Positions 49,573 through 58,368 of a stretch of DNA of 64,000 nucleotides are shown in pieces. How positions within the stretch are numbered: position 1 is the stretch's first letter; every line of letters starts with the position of its first letter. The translations under genes were made by a program, and so were the position numbers. Location of the stretch: the NCBI RefSeq assembly GCF_012726175.1, contig NZ_JAASAD010000011.1, forward strand, positions 99,125-163,124. Direction: 5' to 3'. The notes beneath the pieces were generated by a model. The model was given only the letters and a program-made list of their open reading frames with translations, did not search any database and was not told the DNA's origin. Origin of the DNA: Micromonospora sp. HNM0581 (GTDB taxonomy: Bacteria; Actinomycetota; Actinomycetes; Mycobacteriales; Micromonosporaceae).

Positions 49573-49586
49573 TGGGAGCGCTACCA
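49573..49586. promoter_or_regulatory. LacI-family operator (CebR-like palindrome)
   Basis: TGGGAGCGCTACCA differs at one position from TGGGAGCGCTCCCA, the operator of CebR-type LacI regulators. It lies between the divergent MFS and LacI-family genes, 45 nt upstream of the MFS start. Confidence 0.7.
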
Positions 49587-49678
49587 GCACAAACATCACC
49601 GGACCTACCAGCGGACGAGCATGCGCGGCATGATGCTGATGAGCGCCCCGGGCGGGCGGAACAGAACGGGGATAAGAG

Positions 49679-50659
49679 ATGACGACACCACGCCGGCCGG
49701 CCACCCTGGACGACGTGGCCCGCACCGCCGGGGTGTCGCGCTCCACGGCGTCACGGGTCCTCGCCGGCACCGGCTTCGCGTCGCCGGCCGCCCGTGAGCG
49801 GGTACGCATCGCAGTCGACCTGCTCGGGTACGTGCCGAATCCGGCGGCCCGGGCCCTGGTGCACGGTACCGGCGTACGGCTGCTCGTCGCGGCGGCGGGC
49901 ACCGGCCCGGCCGTACTCGACGACCCCTACGTCGACCAGGCTGTCGCCACGGTGGCCCGGGCCTGCGCGCCGTACGGTCTGGGCGTCGCGGTGCAGTGGG
50001 TGCCGTTGAGCGCACCGGAGCGGTTGACCCAGCTCACCGACGACCGGGCAGTGGCCGGCCTGGTCCTGCTCAACACGACCACGACGCTGCTGGACCTGGT
50101 ACCGCGCCGGCTGCACGGCCAGGCCGTGTCGATCGGGATCGGTTCGGCCACGGTGCCGTCGGTGGACATCGACAACGGCGGCGGCACCACGTCGATCGTC
50201 CGTCACCTGTACTCGGCCGGACGTCGACGGATCGCCATGGTCACCGGCCCTCGCTGGTTGGCTTGCGCCGACCGCTCGGTGCGGGCGTACCGGAGGCTGC
50301 TACACGACGCCGGCCTGCCGATCCGGGAGGTGGTCGGCGACTTCAGCGCGACCAGGGGGTACACCGCCGCGCGGCAGGTGTTGCGACGCTGGCCGGACAC
50401 CGACGCAATCGTCGGGATCAGCGACGCGACCGCGCTCGGGGTGATCGGGCGGCTGCGGGCAGACGGCATCCGGGTGCCCGACGATGTGGCGGTGACCGGG
50501 TTCGACGACATCCCGCTGGCCGCGTCGGTGGCACTCACCACTGCCAGCCACCCGGTGCGGCAGATCATCAGCGCAGCCGCGACCATGGTGCTGGAACGAC
50601 GCCGGGCACCGGAGACGACCGTCTTCCCCTCGACGCTCGTCGTACGCGCCAGCGCCTGA
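49679..50659 (+). CDS. LacI-family transcriptional repressor
   Basis: A 326-residue regulator. N-terminal HTH (ATLDDVARTAGVSRSTASRVLAG, hinge NPAARALV) and periplasmic-binding-like effector domain (SVDIDNGGGTTSIVRHLYSAG, AIVGISDATALGVI, VTGFDDIPLA). It should bind a small sugar or related ligand and release the operator. ATG at 49679 after GGGGATAAG. It is divergent from the MFS transporter. Confidence 0.92.
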   Translation: MTTPRRPATLDDVARTAGVSRSTASRVLAGTGFASPAARERVRIAVDLLGYVPNPAARALVHGTGVRLLVAAAGTGPAVLDDPYVDQAVATVARACAPYGLGVAVQWVPLSAPERLTQLTDDRAVAGLVLLNTTTTLLDLVPRRLHGQAVSIGIGSATVPSVDIDNGGGTTSIVRHLYSAGRRRIAMVTGPRWLACADRSVRAYRRLLHDAGLPIREVVGDFSATRGYTAARQVLRRWPDTDAIVGISDATALGVIGRLRADGIRVPDDVAVTGFDDIPLAASVALTTASHPVRQIISAAATMVLERRRAPETTVFPSTLVVRASA

Positions 50660-51014
50660 TCTTCCGTACGCGCCACAGCGCCTGACCCTTCCGGATATCG
50701 AACTTGTCGGTGCCGGAGTGCGAGCTACTCAAGGGCGCCAGCGTGGAGGTCGCCGGCACCGGCTACCAGCTGTTGGCGTACTCCGGCGGCGACGGCGCCG
50801 GGGCGGCCGTCGGCTGGGAACGCCGGTCACTGGCCAGGCTGTCCGGAACCCTGATCGATGGGGCCGTGATCGGCCGGCCGCTTCGATCTCGGAGCAGCAC
50901 GCTGGTCGCATCTCGACTACCGCCGATCGGTGCCTTCCCGGGCGTCGACAGTGGATCGTCGGTGGGTAGCATTCGGTGATCTCGGTTCTACGATTCCTCC
51001 GATAGGAGCCCGGC
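50660..51014. other. Intergenic region before the DUF574 methyltransferase
   Basis: About 355 bases with no supported gene. A short rightward frame (about 50704-50979) has ordinary composition but no ribosome site or family feature. An AGGAG site near 51005 belongs to the next gene. Confidence 0.45.
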
Positions 51015-51812
51015 ATGGTCAGCCCGGATCCCGACCTCACCGCCAAGCTTGAGCCCGACGTGCCGCATGCCGCGCGGATCTGGAACTACTGGATGGGTGG
51101 TAAGGACAACTTCCACGCCGACCGGGCCGCCGGTGACGCCGTTGCCGAGGTCTATCCGGAGATCGTGCTGATGGCGCAGCAGTCACGCCGGTTCCTCATC
51201 CGGGTGGTACGTCACCTGGCCGCCGAGGCCGGCATCCGGCAGTTCCTCGACATCGGCACCGGCCTGCCGACCATGCAGAACACGCACGAGGTGGCCCAGC
51301 AGATCACGCCGGAGGCGCGGATCGTCTACGTGGACAACGACCCGATGGTGCTGGTCCACGCCCGCGCCCTGCTGTCCAGCACGACCTCCGAGGGGGTCAC
51401 CACCTACGTGCCGGCGGACTACCACGACCCGGAGACGATCCTCACCGAAGCGGCCCGGACCCTCGATTTCGACGAGCCGATCGCGGTCATGTTCATGGGT
51501 GTGATGGGCTACGAGCCGGACCTGGACGTGGTCCGGTCCCTCGTGTCACGGGTGATCCACGCCACCGCCCCCGGCAGTCACCTGGTGTTCTGGGACGGCA
51601 CCGACACCAGCCCGTCGGTGGTCGCCGGTGCCGACCGGCTCGCGCAGAGCGGCGGTGTGCCCTACGTCCTGCGCAGCCCGGAGCAGCTCGCCACCTGTTT
51701 CGAGGGGCTGACGATGGTGGAACCAGGGCTGGTGCCGATTCCGTTGTGGCGTCCGGACGAGGCGGACGCTCAGGCTATCGACGCGTACGGTGCGGTGGCC
51801 CGCAAGCCCTGA
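51015..51812 (+). CDS. SAM-dependent methyltransferase, DUF574 family
   Basis: A 265-residue protein. The DUF574 signature is very clear: PHAARIWNYWMGGKDNFHADRAAGD near the N-terminus, FLDIGTGLPTMQNTHEVAQ as SAM motif I, IVYVDNDPMVLVHARALL as motif II. The family is abundant in actinobacteria and largely uncharacterised. ATG at 51015 with an AGGAG site. Confidence 0.92.
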   Translation: MVSPDPDLTAKLEPDVPHAARIWNYWMGGKDNFHADRAAGDAVAEVYPEIVLMAQQSRRFLIRVVRHLAAEAGIRQFLDIGTGLPTMQNTHEVAQQITPEARIVYVDNDPMVLVHARALLSSTTSEGVTTYVPADYHDPETILTEAARTLDFDEPIAVMFMGVMGYEPDLDVVRSLVSRVIHATAPGSHLVFWDGTDTSPSVVAGADRLAQSGGVPYVLRSPEQLATCFEGLTMVEPGLVPIPLWRPDEADAQAIDAYGAVARKP

Positions 51813-51976
51813 CCGGCCATCACGGTGACCCGCTGGGCCGGCGGTGCTGACTGAGATCGCCGAGCCCACCGACCGGGGCCACCGCAGGCCCACGGCATGA
51901 CCCTGCTCGTCGACCGCTGCCGCCCCCTTGCCCGGACGTCGCCGGGCCGCGGCGAGCTGCGCGTCGGCGGGCAGGC

Positions 51977-52543
<567 letters not shown>

Positions 52544-53140
52544 CTACCCGACCCGGCCTTCCGCGTCCGCTTCCGGCCGACGAGGAACCGGGCCCACGCC
52601 GACACGGCGGGTCGGTGCGATGCCCCGGGCCACCCCGGTCGCAGCCAGGCGGCGCGCCACGACGAGCCCGAGCCCGGTGAACACCATCTGACTGGCGACC
52701 ATGAGCGCGAAGAAGATCCCCTGGGCGAACAGCGACATCGCGGAGATGTTGAACGCCGCGTACGCGGACAGGGCGTACAGCACAGTGAAGGCGATCGCGG
52801 TGAGCTGGAACAACCACGGCCGCCAGATGCGGTAACGGGTCACCAGGAACCCGAGTTCCATCGCGACACCGACCATCAGGCAGGTGACGATCGCGCTGGG
52901 CCCGGCCGGGGTGGGCGTGCTGATGACACCCGCCACGAACATCGTCAACACGGCCGACCCGGGCCGGCGCAGCACCGCCAGCGCCACCACCGGTCCGATC
53001 AGCCACAGCCCCACCATCGGGGCGTACGCCAACGGCACGGTCGCCGAGATGCTGAACGCCGCGAAGTTGGCCGGGATCAGCAGCACACCGGTTGCCGCGC
53101 CGATCGCGGCGCAGGCCATCAGGAAACGGGTGGTGAACAT
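52544..53140 (-). CDS. ECF transporter substrate-binding (S) component, YkoE-like
   Basis: A 198-residue membrane protein with about six helices. VGLWLIGPVVALAVLRRPGSA and ELGFLVTRYRIW closely match YkoE-type S components (YGxWxxAG...RKPGAA; ELxFAxFRYRRW). YkoE binds hydroxymethylpyrimidine/thiamine in Bacillus; here no TPP riboswitch is seen. The ATG at 53140 overlaps the EcfT stop. The Arg/Pro-rich C-terminal ~30 residues are cytoplasmic. Confidence 0.85.
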   Translation of the reverse strand: MFTTRFLMACAAIGAATGVLLIPANFAAFSISATVPLAYAPMVGLWLIGPVVALAVLRRPGSAVLTMFVAGVISTPTPAGPSAIVTCLMVGVAMELGFLVTRYRIWRPWLFQLTAIAFTVLYALSAYAAFNISAMSLFAQGIFFALMVASQMVFTGLGLVVARRLAATGVARGIAPTRRVGVGPVPRRPEADAEGRVG

Positions 53141-53976
53141 CAAGGGGTACCCCCGGTCAGGTGGTGAGCGAGCAGCGGAACCAACGGCGCGCCGGCCAGC
53201 AACGACGCCAGCAGTGCCCAGTCGCGCAGCCGGAACGGCAGGTGGCGACGTTCCGTCCGGCTCGGGTAGGCACCGAAACCGCGCGACTCCATCGACAGTG
53301 ACACGCGGTCGGCGTGCCGGATTCCGCCGGCCAGCAGCGGAATGGCGTACCCGGTGTGACGCCGGACCACCGAGACCGGCCCTCGGCCGCCGGACAGCCC
53401 CCGAACCCGGTGGGCGCTGCGGATGGTGTCCAGTTCCTGTGCGAAGCGCGGCACGAAACGCAGCGCCGCCAGTCCGGCGTAACCGATCCGGTAGGGCACC
53501 CGCAGCTGCGCGATCATCGACCGGACCAGGTCGGCTCCGTGAGTGGTCAGTCCCGAGAGCAGGGCCAGCAGCACCACCGCGGCCACCCGCAGACCGGTGG
53601 CGAGGCCCGTCTCCAACGCCCCCGACCAGAAGGTCAGCGGGCCGAGCCGCAGCAGGGCGTGAGTGTGGTCGACCTGGGACGGATCCGTCCACATCCCGAA
53701 TGACACGGCCATCAGCGCCACCAGGATGGTGACGCCGAGCAGCACGCCGCCCAACGTCCGTGCGGCCAGCCGACCCCCGCCCAGCAGCAGCGCCAGCGCG
53801 AAGGCCGCGAACAGTGCCGGGGTCAGCAGATCCCGGGAGGTAATCGCCACCACCATGGCCGCGATCGGCCCCAGCACCTTCACCAGCGGGTTGTAGGTCC
53901 GCAGATCCAGAACCGAGCCGTCCAGATCCGGCTCGGTCCCCAGCCCGACGGAGCGGTGAGGTACGCGGGCCGTCAT
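53140..53976 (-). CDS. ECF transporter transmembrane (T) component
   Basis: A 278-residue CbiQ-like protein. Helices span about 35-150 and the last 30 residues. The two cytoplasmic coupling Arg motifs appear as SAHRVRG and MESRGFG, the Ala-Arg-Gly signatures that contact the ATPase. ATG at 53976 overlaps the ATPase stop (ATGA), and its own stop overlaps the S-component start, so all three are coupled. Confidence 0.92.
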   Translation of the reverse strand: MTARVPHRSVGLGTEPDLDGSVLDLRTYNPLVKVLGPIAAMVVAITSRDLLTPALFAAFALALLLGGGRLAARTLGGVLLGVTILVALMAVSFGMWTDPSQVDHTHALLRLGPLTFWSGALETGLATGLRVAAVVLLALLSGLTTHGADLVRSMIAQLRVPYRIGYAGLAALRFVPRFAQELDTIRSAHRVRGLSGGRGPVSVVRRHTGYAIPLLAGGIRHADRVSLSMESRGFGAYPSRTERRHLPFRLRDWALLASLLAGAPLVPLLAHHLTGGTP

Positions 53977-55724
53977 GCCGCTCCCACCGTCGTACCCGAA
54001 GGCAGCTCCGCCAGCCGGGTGACCGCACGCCACGGCGTGTGGCGCACCAACGTGCCGGTGGCTCGGGCCACCGGAGGCGGACGCAGGCCCACCCGGGCCA
54101 GCAACGCGGCGTCGGTGAACAGCTCGGCCGGCGACGCGTCGGCGACCACCCGCCCGTCGACGACCGCCACGACGCGACTCGCGTACTCGGCTACCAGGGG
54201 CATGTCGTGGGTCACCAGGACCACTGTGGTGCCGGCCCGGTGCAGGTCACCGAGCAGGTTGAGCAGTTCCGCCGCCCGCTGCCGGTCCTGCCCGAAGGTG
54301 GGTTCGTCGAGCACCAGCACCTGCGGCCGGCAGATGATCGCGGTCGCGACCGACAGTCGTCGCTTCTGGCCACCGGAGAGCAGGAACGGATGCCGGTCGC
54401 GCAGCTCCAGCAGGCCGAAGCGGCCCAGGACGTCATCGACCCGGACCGCCACCTCGTCCTCGGCGACCTTCCGGATCCGCAGCCCATGTGCCAGTTCGTC
54501 GTCGACCCGACCGGTCACGAACTGGTGTTCCGGGTTCTGGAAGACGAATCCGACGAGCCCAGCCAAGGTCCGGCTGTCGATCCGGGCCGGATCGACACCA
54601 GCCACCCGTACCGTGCCGCGCGGAGGCCGGGTCACGCCCGCGATGGCCTGCGCCAGGGTGGTCTTGCCGGCACCGTTCGGACCCACCAGGGCCACAAGTT
54701 CACCGGCCGTCACGACGAGGTCGATGTCGTGCAGCACGGGAACCCGTCCACGCCTGACCGTCAGTCGGGACACCTCGACCGCAACCTGTGCCCCGCCGGC
54801 CGGCGAAAGCTGGTCGGTCGCAGCCGACGGCGCCGGCAACTCGGGACACCTGTCGAGTGCGGCACCCAACTCGGTCGGCGTCAACGGCAGCGGCTTAAGG
54901 TCGACGCCGGCACGCCGCAGCCGAAGCGCCGCCAGGGTCGCCTGCGGCAACCAGACACCGAGGCGCAGCAGGTGGTCGGCGTGGTCGGTGAGGATCTGCC
55001 GAACCGGTCCGTCCAGGGCCAGCCGACCCCGGTCGTCGAGCACCACCACCCGGTCGACAAGTTCGACGGCGGTATCCAGGTTGTGCTCGACCAGCAGGAC
55101 GCCGCGTTCCCCGGTCGCCACGATCCGCCGCAGCAGGGCGTGTACCTCCTCGACGCCGACCGGGTCGAGGTTCGCGGTGGGTTCGTCCAGCACCAGCAGC
55201 GGTGCCCGCAGCGCCAGCGCGCAGGCGATGGCCAGCCGCTGCCGGCCGCCGCCGGACAGTCGACCCGGATCGTCGTCACGTCGCTGCCACAGGCCCACCG
55301 TCCGCAACGCGTCCTCGGCCCGTACGAGCACCTCACCGGCGGGCAGGCGGAGGTTCTCCGGCCCGAAGCAGACCTCGTCGAGCACCGTGGCCATCACCAC
55401 CTGCGCGTCGGGGTCCTGGAAAACCATCGCGACGTCCCCGGCGAAGGTCGGCACCGGATGATCGGCGACCGGCCGGCCGGCAGCCCGCACAGTGCCCGTC
55501 ACCTCGGCGGTCATCACGTTCGGAATCAGCCCGTTGCTGGTCAGGGTCAGGGTCGACTTACCGCATCCCGAAGGGCCCAGCAGCAGGACAGCCTCGCCCG
55601 GCCGGACCTCGAACGACACCTCGTCCGGACTGGGGTGCCCGTAGTGGACGACGTTCTCGTCGTCGTGCCGGGGCACCTCGTGCCGTACGGAGACACCCGC
55701 GAACGAGAGCAAAGGATGACGCAC
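53973..55724 (-). CDS. Fused ECF transporter ATPase (EcfA-EcfA', YkoD-like)
   Basis: A 583-residue protein of two ABC ATPases in tandem. First: LLLGPSGCGKSTLTL, LSGGGRQRLAIA, LLVLDEPTANLDP. Second: LVGPNGAGKTTLAQA, LSGGQKRRLSVATA, VLVLDEPTFGQD. The fused-ATPase, T and S gene set matches ykoEDC. GTG start at 55724 lies 5 nt from an iron-box match, so the transcript is probably leaderless or nearly so. First gene of the operon. Confidence 0.93.
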   Translation of the reverse strand: MRHPLLSFAGVSVRHEVPRHDDENVVHYGHPSPDEVSFEVRPGEAVLLLGPSGCGKSTLTLTSNGLIPNVMTAEVTGTVRAAGRPVADHPVPTFAGDVAMVFQDPDAQVVMATVLDEVCFGPENLRLPAGEVLVRAEDALRTVGLWQRRDDDPGRLSGGGRQRLAIACALALRAPLLVLDEPTANLDPVGVEEVHALLRRIVATGERGVLLVEHNLDTAVELVDRVVVLDDRGRLALDGPVRQILTDHADHLLRLGVWLPQATLAALRLRRAGVDLKPLPLTPTELGAALDRCPELPAPSAATDQLSPAGGAQVAVEVSRLTVRRGRVPVLHDIDLVVTAGELVALVGPNGAGKTTLAQAIAGVTRPPRGTVRVAGVDPARIDSRTLAGLVGFVFQNPEHQFVTGRVDDELAHGLRIRKVAEDEVAVRVDDVLGRFGLLELRDRHPFLLSGGQKRRLSVATAIICRPQVLVLDEPTFGQDRQRAAELLNLLGDLHRAGTTVVLVTHDMPLVAEYASRVVAVVDGRVVADASPAELFTDAALLARVGLRPPPVARATGTLVRHTPWRAVTRLAELPSGTTVGAA

Positions 55725-55728
55725 GGAG

Positions 55729-55747
55729 TTAGGATAGGCGACCCTAA
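55729..55747. promoter_or_regulatory. DtxR/IdeR-type iron box upstream of the ECF transporter operon
   Basis: TTAGGATAGGCGACCCTAA matches the 19-bp palindromic DtxR/IdeR consensus TTAGGTTAGSCTAACCTAA at 16 of 19 positions. It is AT-richer than its surroundings and lies immediately upstream of the start of the fused ATPase gene, so a bound repressor would block transcription. Confidence 0.75.
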
Positions 55748-55884
55748 CCGATGTTTCCATGCGCCCGGCATTCGACGACTTCATGGCCGGTGCCGGCGAC
55801 GTCGTGGCGGAACTCGGTATCACGCCGCCCCCACCTCCGGCGTCACTGCTGTGTCACGCCGGTCGGCGTGACACAGCAGCCCGG

Positions 55885-58179
55885 CTACGAGCCGAGAAGC
55901 CGGTGGACCTCGGTGTCGGTCAGAGCGCCCTGGAACACGGCGACGTCGTCGATGCCGCCGTTCCACGGTTCCGCGAGGTGTCCCTGCCGCAGCGCTCGGC
56001 CCACCAGCAGGGGGCCGGTCGAGGCCATCGGGGTGAACGTGATGTCGTCGGTGACCGCCTCAAGCTCACCGTTGACGTAGAGGCGGATCTGGTTGCGACC
56101 GGCGTCATACACCCCGGCAAGGTGAGTCCAGACGCCCGTCTCGGCCGCCGATGTCGACGTGACGCTGGCCGTGGGCGTGACGGCGACGTCCTCGTCGCTG
56201 ACACCGAACTGCCACCTACCCACCGTCGGGTCGAACGTCAACCAGCCGCCGCTTGAGTGCTGCCCCCGCTGGGACACCGCTGCCCGCACACCGTCCGAGC
56301 CGTCGGGCATCACCCAGGCTGACATCGTGAAGGACTGATCGGTACGCAGGACCGGTTCGTCTTCCCACTGGGTGAACTCCAACCCGTCGCCGTCCGGCTC
56401 GGTGAAGCCCACCATCACCGCACTGCGTCCGTACTCCGTGGTGCTTTCGGTGTGACCGTCTTCGGGGAAGTACCTGTCATCCAGCCACAGACCCGAACCT
56501 GCTGCGGTGTGTCCGACACCGATGGACGCGCCCCGCGTCAAGGCCAGCGACCGGCCCCAGATCGTCGTATCGGGTGCCTGGCAGGTGTCCCTGAGGTCCG
56601 CCAGGTAGCAGGGAACCGCCATCTCGAAGTTCCAGCCGCCCACCCGCATCGGCGTCAACATCCCCGGCTCCTGGAACCCGCCCGACGTCGGGTCCTCAGC
56701 CCTGAGGCCGGTGAAATCGTGCGGTACGAGCACCCGACCGTACGCGTGAACATCGGCGACGTTGCCGTGGAACCAGTTGCCCGGTGCGCCGGAACTCCAC
56801 CCCCGACCAATCGCGAACACACCGGTGGCACTCCACGACGTCCCACTCCGCTGGACCTCGGCGGTCAGCACGCCGTCGACATAAAGCCGGAGCATGCCCG
56901 CTGCAGTGTCGTACACGCCCGCGATATGCGTCCAGCGCCCCACATCTGCAGACGTCAGGGCAGAGCTGCTGTATGCCGCATGGGTGGCGCTCGATTGTGC
57001 GTCGCTGTCCTTCATCAGGAACGACCACCGAGGCGTCGACGGAGACCCGACCAACTGGGTGCCCAGGTGGAACCCAGCGGCGTCGACCCCTGCCTGAGAT
57101 GCGATGACGGCGTCGTAGGTCGTCGGCAGCGAGGCGAGTCGGACCCATCCGGCGACACTGAAGGAGTTTGCCGTGTCGACGACACTTCCCGGCGCGGCCA
57201 ACCCCGACGACTCCCCGTCCAGCTCTACGGATCTGCTACCAACCAGTCGAACATCGTCGACCCAGCTGACGTTCGACGTGCTCAGATCCGTTTGGCCCCC
57301 CAAGGCTGGTTGCTGGTCAGCGAGCGCGGCAGTCTCATCGATACCGGGAAGCTGCTCCAGACCCCACCTGGCGACGGGCGGCGACAGACTCGGCGCGGTG
57401 AACGTGACGGAGCCGATGTCGCCGAGATTACCGTTGGCGTCGACGGCACGAGCCCAGAACGTGTTCGACCCCAAGCTGGGGACGGTAGCGGTCACCGTAG
57501 CCGTCTTGGGGTCGGTGCCGCTGGCGGCGACCTCAGTCGAGGGCGGATTGGACCAGCCATAACGGAACTTGGTCACGTCCACGGCGGTGGTACTGACCGT
57601 GAAGGTCATCGTCTGGCCCGGGCCAACGACGGCGCCCGGCGTTATCGTTGGTACCGGCGGCACGGATAGGTCCGCACTGAACAGACACCACGATGACCAT
57701 ACGCTGGTGATCGAGTTGCGGGAGCCCCTCACCCTGAAGGCGTAGGTGGGGCCCTCCACGGTCGTCACCGCGGCACTCTCCGCCCGGCTGTTCGGGGTAA
57801 TCCCCGTCCGCACCGGTGGCGGACTCAGGCGAGCCGGGAACCATCTGGTCACCGAGCTGATGCCCCCTGCCGGGACCTCGATCCACTCGTAGGTGACGGT
57901 TGACGCGGCACCGCTCCCGAAGCCAGGGATAGTCGCGGAGAACGTCGGAGCCGTGGTACCGATAGACGACACCTCGGATCCGCAGGCAACGCCCGCGACG
58001 TGAAGGGTGTGCGGCGCTGGCGACGCGGGGCGTGGCCGCCCATCCGGCGCTACTGCACCAACCTCGGCGACCGTCAGTGACCCGGTCCCGGCAGCCGCGT
58101 AACCCGGCGCTGAAGGGCCCGTCACCCCGGCAGCCATCACGGCCGCCACCATAGTGGACAGCGTACGTTGCACGCTCAC
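55885..58179 (-). CDS. Secreted protein with two LamG-like jellyroll domains
   Basis: Start GTG at 58179 (or 58173) with a GGGGGTG upstream. The 764-residue protein has a signal segment (TLSTMVAAVMAAGVTGPSAPGYAAAG), two Ig/fibronectin-like regions in the first 250 residues, and two LamG/concanavalin-like domains (about 300-470 and 560-760), each with the recurrent WTHxAGVYD and LYVxGxL pattern. No catalytic domain is seen. It is probably an extracellular carbohydrate- or surface-binding protein. It is adjacent to and co-oriented with a GH9 cellulase. Confidence 0.85.
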   Translation of the reverse strand: MSVQRTLSTMVAAVMAAGVTGPSAPGYAAAGTGSLTVAEVGAVAPDGRPRPASPAPHTLHVAGVACGSEVSSIGTTAPTFSATIPGFGSGAASTVTYEWIEVPAGGISSVTRWFPARLSPPPVRTGITPNSRAESAAVTTVEGPTYAFRVRGSRNSITSVWSSWCLFSADLSVPPVPTITPGAVVGPGQTMTFTVSTTAVDVTKFRYGWSNPPSTEVAASGTDPKTATVTATVPSLGSNTFWARAVDANGNLGDIGSVTFTAPSLSPPVARWGLEQLPGIDETAALADQQPALGGQTDLSTSNVSWVDDVRLVGSRSVELDGESSGLAAPGSVVDTANSFSVAGWVRLASLPTTYDAVIASQAGVDAAGFHLGTQLVGSPSTPRWSFLMKDSDAQSSATHAAYSSSALTSADVGRWTHIAGVYDTAAGMLRLYVDGVLTAEVQRSGTSWSATGVFAIGRGWSSGAPGNWFHGNVADVHAYGRVLVPHDFTGLRAEDPTSGGFQEPGMLTPMRVGGWNFEMAVPCYLADLRDTCQAPDTTIWGRSLALTRGASIGVGHTAAGSGLWLDDRYFPEDGHTESTTEYGRSAVMVGFTEPDGDGLEFTQWEDEPVLRTDQSFTMSAWVMPDGSDGVRAAVSQRGQHSSGGWLTFDPTVGRWQFGVSDEDVAVTPTASVTSTSAAETGVWTHLAGVYDAGRNQIRLYVNGELEAVTDDITFTPMASTGPLLVGRALRQGHLAEPWNGGIDDVAVFQGALTDTEVHRLLGS

Positions 58180-58368
58180 GTTCAATACGCACCCCCGGTC
58201 GCTTCGACAGGCTTTGGCAGTGACTGTAGAGCTCGAACGCCGCACAGGTCGCCCCATTACCTGTGTCGGCCGCGTCATTCGTGCTGAACGCCGGCCGGCC
58301 CGCCCGGTGATGTCCCCGTATGGGCGGGCCGGCTTCTCACCAATGGTCAGCGACAGTTCACCGGTGGG

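Noticed and set aside
50704..50979. 91-residue rightward frame
   Set aside because: No ribosome site, no recognisable fold, and competing frames of similar quality.
53956..55871. Long rightward open frames of 501 and 610 residues
   Set aside because: Antisense of the fused ECF ATPase with clear Walker motifs.
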